Shown here: positions 1 through 5,435 of the stretch, in pieces
How positions within the stretch are numbered: position 1 is the stretch's first letter
Layout of the letters: each line of letters starts with the position of its first letter
From: Tissierellia bacterium
Lineage (GTDB): Bacteria > Bacillota_A > Clostridia > Tissierellales > Peptoniphilaceae
NCBI GenBank assembly: GCA_012728775.1
Contig: JAAYEN010000217.1
Coordinates: 1-7,793 of the forward strand
DNA length: 7,793 bases
Reading direction: 5' to 3'
Notes under the pieces: generated by a model
Seen by the model: only the letters and a program-made list of their open reading frames with translations
Databases searched by the model: none
Told to the model about the DNA's origin: nothing
Made by a program: the position numbers and the translations under genes

Positions 1-296
1 GAAATAATAGGATAACCTACAGTAGCTAATTCTTCACATTCGTTTACTGATTTACAATTTTTACACTTTTCTTTTTCCACTAGATTATCCAAGTTATTTA
101 ACTTGCCATTTTCTAATATCATAGAGTAGTAACACCCATCTGGAAGTCTAGCTCCAATTTCAGATCTATATTTTCCAGTAGCTGCTATTCTTTCCAAATT
201 TGTATTTACAACTGTTACATCTACAGATAGTATTGCACTTACTGCTTCACATACCTCTTGTACAGAATATTTAATACGATCAATTTTGTTTATCAT
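1..296 (-). CDS. Sigma-54-dependent transcriptional activator, N-terminal part (partial, runs off window start)
   Basis: The reverse strand is open from an ATG at 296-294 to the window edge and gives 98 residues starting MINKIDRIKYSVQEV. A GGTGA ribosome binding site lies 4 bases upstream (305-301). The fragment resembles the N-terminal sensory region of clostridial sigma-54 activators (PrdR/CdsR-like; normally followed by a AAA+ domain and a Fis-type helix-turn-helix, both outside this window). It carries a cysteine cluster C78-x2-C81-x5-C87 followed by the family-like stretch ATVGYPII, plus C16 and C55. It is divergent from a transporter-enzyme operon that has a clear sigma-54 promoter, which is the main support for the call. 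The expected role is to bind upstream sites at 336-373 and drive open complex formation by RNA polymerase-sigma-54 at 411-427 when the substrate is present. The AAA+ domain cannot be seen, so the assignment combines sequence resemblance with context. I found no convincing sigma-70 promoter for it. Confidence 0.72.
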   Translation of the reverse strand, partial: MINKIDRIKYSVQEVCEAVSAILSVDVTVVNTNLERIAATGKYRSEIGARLPDGCYYSMILENGKLNNLDNLVEKEKCKNCKSVNECEELATVGYPII

Positions 297-335
297 TTTA
301 TCACCGTCTTCATATTAATATAAAATTCTCATAAA

Positions 336-373
336 TGCAAAATATTTTTATCGAATTTGCAAAATTGCAAAAT
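336..373. promoter_or_regulatory. Candidate upstream activator sites: three direct TGCAAAAT repeats
   Basis: The octamer TGCAAAAT occurs exactly at 336-343, 358-365 and 366-373. The second copy sits inside the 8-base palindrome TTTGCAAA (356-363), and TGCAAA (336-341) with TTTGCA (356-361) forms an inverted repeat. The cluster lies about 64-101 bases upstream of the predicted sigma-54 start site, a usual place for enhancer sites bound by AAA+ activators. The repeats are seen; binding by the divergent regulator is inferred. AT-rich composition makes some chance matches possible. Confidence 0.5.
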
Positions 374-410
374 AACGCTTTCTTAAATGGCTTATACTCA
401 TGATAAATTT

Positions 411-427
411 TGGCACGATAATTGCAA
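411..427 (+). promoter_or_regulatory. Sigma-54 (-24/-12) promoter of the transporter-desulfidase operon
   Basis: The sequence TGGCACGATAATTGCAA matches the sigma-54 consensus TGGCAC-N5-TTGCW at every defined position. The invariant GG (412-413) and GC (424-425) are exactly 12 bases apart. Transcription should start near 437, leaving a leader of about 34 bases before the ATG at 471. A divergent sigma-54 activator gene and candidate enhancer repeats upstream complete the expected layout. Confidence 0.92.
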
Positions 428-470
428 TTAATATAAGCATCATAATAATTTATATTAAAAGGAGGATTTT

Positions 471-1682
471 ATGAAAAAGAAAGGAATTTTTGATAGTTTA
501 TTATTTAAGTTATTACTCGGTATTATTATTGGTATCCTAATCGGAAGTGTTTCTAGTGAATCTATTATTGTAATAATTAGCACTCTAAAATCTATAATGG
601 GTAATTTAATTGGATATATAGTTCCATTAATTATTTTAGGTTTTATTACACCTGCAATAGTTTCATTAAAAGAAAATGCTGGTAAAGCTCTATCTACTAC
701 ACTTATTATTTGTTACATTTCATCAGTAGGTGCTGCATTATTTAGCTTTATCGCTGGAAGAATAATTATTCCATTTTTAAACATAGCAGCTGCTACAGGA
801 GATGGTAAAGTTATTCCTGAGAGATTATTTAATTTAGAGATTACTCCTATTATGCCAGTTATGTCCGCATTAGTAACTGCAGTACTTATAGGTTTGGCTG
901 TAATATGGACTAAATCAGAAGCATGGGAAAAATTGTTATTAGAATTTAACGATATTGTTTTAGAAATAGTTAATAGAGTAGTTATTGCAATTCTTCCATT
1001 TTACATTGCTACTACATTTGCAGAACTTGCATATGAAGGAGTAATTATTAACGAATTGCCAGTATTCTTTAAAGTATTATTAATCGTAATTGTAGGACAT
1101 TATATTTGGTTAGCTTTTCTTTATACTATTGGAGGAGCTGTATCTAAAACAAATCCTATGGAAGTTTTAAAACACTATGGACCAGCATATGTTACCGCTC
1201 TTGGAACTATGTCTTCAGCTGCAACACTTTCAGTTGCTTTAAAATCAGCAAGCAAAGCAAAAACCCTTGACCCACAAGTACGTGACTTTACAATTCCATT
1301 ATGTGCAACTACTCACCTATGTGGATCAGTACTTACAGAAACATTTTTTGTTATGGTAGTATCACAAATATTATATGGACAAATGCCTTCTACCGGAAAT
1401 ATGCTACTATTTATATTCTTATTGGGTATATTTGCAATAGGTGCTCCAGGAGTGCCAGGAGGAACCGTTGTAGCATCCTTAGGACTTATCATATCAGTTT
1501 TAGGATTTGATGACACTGGTACTGGTTTAATGCTTTCAATATTCGCATTACAAGATAGTTTCGGAACAGCATGTAATATTACAGGAGACGGAGCTATCGC
1601 ACTAATGGTAACCGGATTATTTAACAAAGTTCCAGGCAGAGGAAACAATCCTCCATATATTCCACCAACAGAAGAAGTATAA
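471..1682 (+). CDS. DAACS-family amino acid:cation symporter, probably for a neutral amino acid
   Basis: This is a 403-residue integral membrane protein of the dicarboxylate/amino acid:cation symporter family (GltP/SstT/GltPh fold), expected to import an amino acid with cations across the inner membrane. Seen motifs: the serine-rich hairpin GTMSSAATLSVAL (245-257), PLCATTHLCGS (276-286) in the TM7 position, hairpin 2 GVPGGTVVASLG (327-338), and the TM8 signature QDSFGTACNITGD (361-373). Aligned by eye to GltPh, D362, T366, N369 and D373 match D394, T398, N401 and D405. G365 replaces R397, the residue that binds the side-chain carboxylate of aspartate or glutamate, and C284 replaces D312 of the NMDGT motif. 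This argues for a neutral substrate such as serine, cysteine or threonine, although databases would probably name it a dicarboxylate symporter. The start is fixed by AAAGGAGG (458-465). It is the first gene of a sigma-54 operon, 16 bases before the enzyme gene. Confidence 0.88.
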   Translation: MKKKGIFDSLLFKLLLGIIIGILIGSVSSESIIVIISTLKSIMGNLIGYIVPLIILGFITPAIVSLKENAGKALSTTLIICYISSVGAALFSFIAGRIIIPFLNIAAATGDGKVIPERLFNLEITPIMPVMSALVTAVLIGLAVIWTKSEAWEKLLLEFNDIVLEIVNRVVIAILPFYIATTFAELAYEGVIINELPVFFKVLLIVIVGHYIWLAFLYTIGGAVSKTNPMEVLKHYGPAYVTALGTMSSAATLSVALKSASKAKTLDPQVRDFTIPLCATTHLCGSVLTETFFVMVVSQILYGQMPSTGNMLLFIFLLGIFAIGAPGVPGGTVVASLGLIISVLGFDDTGTGLMLSIFALQDSFGTACNITGDGAIALMVTGLFNKVPGRGNNPPYIPPTEEV

Positions 1683-1698
1683 TTGAGGGGAGCTTATT

Positions 1699-2943
1699 AT
1701 GAATTATATTGAATTTTTAAAAGAAGAATTGGTACCGTCCTTCGGCTGTACCGAGCCTATTGCAATTGCTTTAGCAGCTGCAAAGGCGAAAGATATTCTG
1801 GGGAAAAATCCAGATAAAATAATTACTAACCTATCTGGCAATATGATAAAAAACGCTCATAGCGTTAAAGTGCCAGGAACAGATGGAAGAAAAGGAATTG
1901 AAATTTCAGTAGTTGCAGGAGCATTACTTGGTGATGCAAAAAAAGATTTAGAAGTTCTTTCAAATGTAGATAAATCTCAATTAGAATATTGTGATGAATT
2001 AATCGAAAATGGAATCGTAGAAGTTAATCTAGTTCCTGATTTGACTGGACTTTATATCGATATTGAAATGTTTTCAGGAGAAGAATCGTCAAAAGTCGTA
2101 ATCAGAGATGCTCATACGAATGTCATCTTAATTGAAAAAAATGGCGAAGTTATCTTTAAAAAAGATGTAGAAGATGAAGAAGGACGTCATATAGATCTGT
2201 CCTTTGATAAAATTTATGACTTTGCAAAAAATGAAGATTATACAGAAGTAAAAGACATTCTAGATACTCAAATCGAATATAATTTAAAAATTGCTAAAGA
2301 AGGTCTTGAAAATAACTGGGGGTCCAACATTGGTTCAGTCATTTTAGGTATGAATAGCCAAGATTACTTTGATAAATTGGCTGCATATGCTGCTGCTGGA
2401 TCAGATGCAAGAATGAGTGGTTGCGAATTACCTGTTGTAATTAATTCAGGAAGTGGTAATCAAGGTATAACTACCGCTGTGCCAGTAATAGTTTACGCAA
2501 AAGATAATAATTTTTCAGATGAAGAATTATACAGAGCATTAGTATTTGCCAATTTGATATCCCTTTATATTAAGGAAAGAATAGGTAAACTTTCCGCCTA
2601 CTGTGGTGTAGTTTCAGCTGCATCGGGAGCAATTGCTGGAGTAGGTTTTCTAAATGGAGACTCTAAAGAAGTGTTAGAAGGAACTATTTCAAACGCCTTA
2701 GCAACAAATTCCGGAATGATTTGCGACGGAGCGAAGCCATCATGTGCAAGCAAAATTGCATCAAGTGTTAGAAATGCTGCAGTCTCTTACAAACAAGCTT
2801 TAGCTAGCCAAAACTTTGAAGCTGGAGACGGAATCGTAAAATCAAATTTAGACGAAACAATAATTACAGTTGGAAATATTGCAAAATGTGGTATGAAAAC
2901 AACAGATGAAGTAGTTTTAGAAGAAATGCTTAGAAAAGAATAA
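1699..2943 (+). CDS. cdsB: Iron-sulfur L-cysteine desulfidase / L-serine dehydratase alpha-like enzyme (CdsB/CyuA, UPF0597 family)
   Basis: This 414-residue cytoplasmic enzyme belongs to the UPF0597/CyuA family related to iron-sulfur serine dehydratase alpha chains. Characterised members are oxygen-sensitive [4Fe-4S] L-cysteine desulfidases that make pyruvate, ammonia and sulfide; many databases label the family serine ammonia-lyase. Seen: the N-terminal FGCTEP motif with C17, the central SGCELPVVINSGSGNQG block (240-256), and the cluster-type cysteines C302 (AYCGVVSAASGA), C342 and C349 in CDGAKPSCA (342-350). The C-terminal half aligns with the serine dehydratase alpha domain. Length is normal and no frameshift is visible. 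GAGGGGAG (1685-1692) sets the start, 16 bases after the transporter stop. The paired neutral-amino-acid-type transporter and sigma-54 control fit inducible use of cysteine (or serine) as an energy, nitrogen and sulfur source. Cysteine versus serine cannot be decided from sequence, so the symbol is a family-level call. Confidence 0.82.
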   Translation: MNYIEFLKEELVPSFGCTEPIAIALAAAKAKDILGKNPDKIITNLSGNMIKNAHSVKVPGTDGRKGIEISVVAGALLGDAKKDLEVLSNVDKSQLEYCDELIENGIVEVNLVPDLTGLYIDIEMFSGEESSKVVIRDAHTNVILIEKNGEVIFKKDVEDEEGRHIDLSFDKIYDFAKNEDYTEVKDILDTQIEYNLKIAKEGLENNWGSNIGSVILGMNSQDYFDKLAAYAAAGSDARMSGCELPVVINSGSGNQGITTAVPVIVYAKDNNFSDEELYRALVFANLISLYIKERIGKLSAYCGVVSAASGAIAGVGFLNGDSKEVLEGTISNALATNSGMICDGAKPSCASKIASSVRNAAVSYKQALASQNFEAGDGIVKSNLDETIITVGNIAKCGMKTTDEVVLEEMLRKE

Positions 2944-2958
2944 ACAATTTTGGTTTGA

Positions 2959-3001
2959 AAATAGCTAGGAATTATCTTAATAGGATAAGTCCTAGCTATT
3001 T
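2959..3001. terminator. Hairpin terminator between convergent genes
   Basis: A 12-base perfect stem (2959-2970 with 2990-3001; core ATAGCTAGGA/TCCTAGCTAT) is extended after one A/G mismatch by a 5-base stem (2972-2976 with 2984-2988), leaving a 7-base loop. It lies 15 bases after the desulfidase stop and 34 bases from the 3' end of the convergent DUF952 gene. Flanking T-tracts are short on both strands (TTTCTAT on plus, TTTTC on minus), so it may serve both transcripts with moderate efficiency. Confidence 0.75.
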
Positions 3002-3035
3002 CTATAGTAATAATTAACTGCTGCAAAATATATAT

Positions 3036-3395
3036 TTAAATATAAGTACTGTCTAAATTTGGCAATTCTTTATTCATTATCCAGTTGCCCTCGTTATCCT
3101 TTAGATACGGTAAAACTGCTATGATCGCACTGTTATTTATTGCTCCGTAAACATGAGGGTATTCAATACCATAATTGTCCAAATCTTCAAATTTCACTTC
3201 AGAGCTTAAGTTATTCTCATCTATACATATTATAACTAACTCATCGTCGAGTTCTTTCCAATTAGGTGTCACATATCCAATATTGTTTAAAGTGGAACAA
3301 TGAACAAATCCAAATTTTTCAATATCCCTATATCCCCATTCTTTTTTATTCTTTCTCTCTTTCCAAGTTTCTTTTTTCATACAATGTAAAATCAT
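3036..3395 (-). CDS. DUF952 family protein
   Basis: This small soluble protein of 119 residues matches the DUF952 family (COG3502). Seen hallmarks are the start MILHCMKKETWKE, the motif FGFVHCST (28-35), a central acidic stretch with LVIICIDENNL (53-63), and EYPHVYGAINNSAIIAVLP (78-96), where the PHVYG and AI-AVLP pieces are family-typical. The function is not established; structural comparisons have placed such proteins near the ADP-ribosyltransferase fold, which I recall but cannot test here. No signal peptide or membrane segment is visible. AGAGAGGAGA (3410-3401) supports the start. It begins 24 bases after the permease stop with no terminator between, so it is probably the last gene of the GntR-ABC operon. 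The tie to the exporter may be only transcriptional. Confidence 0.82.
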   Translation of the reverse strand: MILHCMKKETWKERKNKKEWGYRDIEKFGFVHCSTLNNIGYVTPNWKELDDELVIICIDENNLSSEVKFEDLDNYGIEYPHVYGAINNSAIIAVLPYLKDNEGNWIMNKELPNLDSTYI

Positions 3396-3419
3396 TTATT
3401 TCTCCTCTCTTTAAAATAT

Positions 3420-4064
3420 CTATGCATATTCTTTATTATTTACAATACTTTTTGTTATAAACCATGAAAATGTATAAATAATTATAGATGCAAAAACCAT
3501 TATTACTAAATATGGAACTAGAATTTCAAAATTTTTATCCCTTATTAATACAATAATTAGATAATTAATTATAGCTATAACAGTATATGATGCTGATTGT
3601 ATCACAGAAATTTTTTCCGGATTTAGCTTGTAATATCCTGGAAAAACAATGGCCCCACTTAAAAAGTTCATTACGAAAGATGTGGATACCAATGATAACG
3701 TATCTAGCATATTATTTCCCCTATAATTTAATAATAACTTTTCTAATATAATGTCTAAAAAATAAGAAAGTATTGTAAAGATAATTGCAGAAGCTATTAT
3801 AATAAAGAAATATAGTATGTATTTTGATTTTGCTAAAGTGTCTCTATCTAGGGGAGTACTTAAAGCAAATTTATCCCATCCTCTGTAATAATCTCTTAGT
3901 GGAGATCTTAAAACATTCATTCCAATATATGCCGGAGCCATTACAATTAGAAAATTATTGCCTGTAAACATAAATAAAGCTAAAGTAATTATGAATAAGG
4001 AAATCATATTGTAGTTAAGATTAACCAACCAGTGATGTAAATCCTTTTTTATAAATCCTATCAT
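3420..4064 (-). CDS. ABC-2 type transporter permease
   Basis: This 214-residue membrane protein has about six hydrophobic segments (roughly 17-32, 36-52, 82-106, 122-142, 152-174, 180-203). It carries the soluble motif RGWDKFALSTPLDRDTLAKS (61-80), typical of the ABC2_membrane_5 type permeases found with YtrA-like GntR regulators. It would form the transmembrane part of an exporter together with the ATPase encoded immediately upstream. Its ATG overlaps the ATPase stop by four bases (ATGA, 4064-4061), a sign of translational coupling. Homologous regulator-ATPase-permease sets in Bacillota act in export of, or resistance to, peptides and cell-envelope compounds; the substrate here is unknown. 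Only one permease gene is present, so a homodimer is likely. Confidence 0.85.
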   Translation of the reverse strand: MIGFIKKDLHHWLVNLNYNMISLFIITLALFMFTGNNFLIVMAPAYIGMNVLRSPLRDYYRGWDKFALSTPLDRDTLAKSKYILYFFIIIASAIIFTILSYFLDIILEKLLLNYRGNNMLDTLSLVSTSFVMNFLSGAIVFPGYYKLNPEKISVIQSASYTVIAIINYLIIVLIRDKNFEILVPYLVIMVFASIIIYTFSWFITKSIVNNKEYA

Positions 4065-4921
4065 TTTTCCAACCTCTCTCTTTTCATTGTTAAAATCAAT
4101 TCATCTATATTAACATCATCTATCGTTAAGTTTTCATATTTTTTCCTTGCATAATTTTTGTTGGAAATAATAATATCGTAGCCCATACTATTTTCTTTAC
4201 AAGCTATGATATCTTTTAAATCAATTTCACCTAACTGAGATTTTTTACATCTAATAATTCCATATTCGTAAATAATTGTATCTTTAGACTCTACGAAAAG
4301 AATTTCTCCATCTTCTATATATGCTATGTAATCCGCAATTTTTTCAAGATCTGAACTTATATGACTAGATAATAAAATAGAATTATTAGGCTCTTGCATA
4401 AAATCTAGAAATATTTCCAAAAGTTCATTTCTTATAACAGAATCAAGCCCACTTGTAGGTTCATCTAAGATCAGCAACGAAGCATTATGGGATAGTGTTA
4501 TAGCTAACGTGGCTTTTACTTTCATTCCCTTGGAAAATTCTCCGATTTTCTTATCTAATGGTAAATCAAATCTTTCAATTAAATCAAAGAACCTATCTGA
4601 TTCCCAGTTAGAATAAATATCTTTCATAATATTTTCTATCTGAATTATAGTAAATTCTACAGGTAAGTAAAAGTCATCTAGGAAAACCCCAGTTTTTCCC
4701 AATACCTCTCTATTATTCTCCAAATCATTTTCACCAAGAATATTAACTTCGCCCTTATCTGCCTTAACTAAATTAAGTATCGTTTTTATTAATGAAGATT
4801 TTCCAGATCCATTTTCCCCAACTAAACCTACTATATAACCGCATGGAATATTTAGATTGATATTTTTTAATGAAAATTCTCCAAAATCTTTGTATACATT
4901 TCTTAATTCTATTGCGTTCAT
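4061..4921 (-). CDS. ABC transporter ATP-binding protein
   Basis: This 286-residue nucleotide-binding subunit powers the exporter formed with the downstream permease. Seen in order: Walker A GENGSGKS (35-42), a divergent Q-loop region GVFLDDFYLPVEFT (78-91), the signature FSKGM (129-133) in place of LSGGQ, Walker B LLILDEP (149-155), D-loop SGLD (157-160) and the switch histidine in LLSSH (H187). The last 70 or so residues form a C-terminal extension. Such variation at the Q-loop and signature is common in YtrB/PmtA-like ATPases and does not indicate loss of activity. The start codon directly follows the TAG of the GntR gene with zero spacing, and its ribosome binding site GGAGGA (4934-4929) lies inside the GntR coding end, so translation is probably coupled. 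Substrate unknown. Confidence 0.93.
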   Translation of the reverse strand: MNAIELRNVYKDFGEFSLKNINLNIPCGYIVGLVGENGSGKSSLIKTILNLVKADKGEVNILGENDLENNREVLGKTGVFLDDFYLPVEFTIIQIENIMKDIYSNWESDRFFDLIERFDLPLDKKIGEFSKGMKVKATLAITLSHNASLLILDEPTSGLDSVIRNELLEIFLDFMQEPNNSILLSSHISSDLEKIADYIAYIEDGEILFVESKDTIIYEYGIIRCKKSQLGEIDLKDIIACKENSMGYDIIISNKNYARKKYENLTIDDVNIDELILTMKRERLEK

Positions 4922-5299
4922 CTATTCTTCCTCCATGTAAATAATTTGAACTATATCCTTTAGTTTTTCCAAATCTATACCTACACTTTTAGCTTTATCA
5001 ACTGCTTCTTCAATTAAAATTTCAATAAGCCTCATCTTCTCTTCTAGGAGTAAATCTTTGTTGGGATTAGCTATAAAAGTTCCTCTACCAATCTCTGTTT
5101 CGATAAATCCATCTCGTTGAAGTTCTTCATAAGCTCTTTGCACAGTAATAATGCTTATTTTTAATTCTTTAGCCAAAGCTCTTATGGAAGGAATTCTTTC
5201 TCCAGAGTTTAACTCACCGCTCATTACCATATACTTAATTTGTTCAGTTATTTGTTCATATATAGGCTTATCTCTATTATTTGAGATTATTATTTCCAT
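4922..5299 (-). CDS. GntR-family (YtrA subfamily) transcriptional regulator
   Basis: This 125-residue DNA-binding regulator has an N-terminal winged helix (about 10-76). The typical GntR sequence is visible: PIYEQITEQIKYMVMSGEL (12-30), ERIPSIRALAKELKIS (34-49), ITVQRAYEELQRDGFIET (51-68) and GRGTFIA (71-77). The C-terminal part is a short helical tail (85-125) rather than a large effector domain, which defines the YtrA type. These proteins usually repress their own operon with an adjacent ABC exporter and release DNA when a drug, peptide or envelope stress signal is present. The gene is first in its operon. AGAGAGGA (5313-5306) supports the start, and a palindrome at 5318-5338 overlapping the promoter is the likely autoregulatory site. 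The inducer cannot be told from the sequence. Confidence 0.92.
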   Translation of the reverse strand: MEIIISNNRDKPIYEQITEQIKYMVMSGELNSGERIPSIRALAKELKISIITVQRAYEELQRDGFIETEIGRGTFIANPNKDLLLEEKMRLIEILIEEAVDKAKSVGIDLEKLKDIVQIIYMEEE

Positions 5300-5317
5300 T
5301 ATAAATCCTCTCTAAAG

Positions 5318-5338
5318 TGTACTTGTTTGATAAGTACA
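5318..5338. promoter_or_regulatory. Candidate GntR operator (inverted repeat)
   Basis: The arms TGTACTT (5318-5324) and AAGTACA (5332-5338) are perfect inverted copies with a 7-base spacer. The site touches the predicted -10 box and covers the predicted start site (about 5331), 19 bases upstream of the GntR start codon. The position fits repression by the encoded YtrA-type regulator. The symmetry is seen; the binding is inferred. Confidence 0.72.
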
Positions 5339-5366
5339 TTCTATACGTTTTTGTCCCCTATTGCAA
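5338..5366 (-). promoter_or_regulatory. Sigma-70-type promoter of the GntR-ABC-DUF952 operon
   Basis: On the minus strand TTGCAA (5366-5361) and TAGAAT (5343-5338) are separated by exactly 17 bases. The predicted start site is near 5331, giving a leader of about 31 bases. It lies directly downstream of the terminator of the preceding minus-strand gene, as expected for an independent unit. The -10 box abuts the operator palindrome. Confidence 0.65.
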
Positions 5367-5380
5367 TAAAATATTAATAT

Positions 5381-5412
5381 TAAAAAGGGATTAAGATAAT
5401 TTCTTAATCCCT
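5381..5412 (-). terminator. Rho-independent terminator after the DUF2871 gene
   Basis: An 11-base perfect stem (5412-5402 with 5396-5386; AGGGATTAAGA and complement) with a 5-base loop is followed on the minus strand by TTTTTA (5386-5381) and further AT-rich sequence. It lies 24 bases after the stop of the DUF2871 protein gene and just before the GntR promoter, so it insulates the two units. Confidence 0.9.
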
Positions 5413-5435
5413 CAAGGGTTCTATTGATTTACTAT

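Noticed and set aside
336..373. Short repeats considered as a CRISPR remnant
   Set aside because: The units are only 8 bases, without regular spacers or cas genes; a regulatory array fits better.
1301..1510. Plus-strand reading frame of 69 codons inside the symporter gene
   Set aside because: It lies wholly within a well-supported gene in another frame, has no good ribosome binding site, and its translation looks random.
1313..1648. Minus-strand reading frame of 111 codons opposite the symporter gene
   Set aside because: It is antisense to conserved transporter motifs, and its proline/serine-rich translation is what a reversed membrane-protein sequence gives. No family resemblance.
2787..3026. 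Minus-strand reading frame across the 3' end of the desulfidase gene
   Set aside because: It overlaps conserved coding sequence and the terminator hairpin at 2959-3001, and its product resembles nothing.
2944..3035. Possible small RNA or riboswitch in the convergent intergenic region
   Set aside because: The structure is a simple stem-loop between two convergent gene ends, best explained as a terminator; no promoter or conserved aptamer pattern was seen.
3266..3460. Plus-strand reading frame of 64 codons between the DUF952 and permease genes
   Set aside because: It is antisense to the DUF952 N-terminus and the permease C-terminus, low in complexity and without a ribosome binding site.
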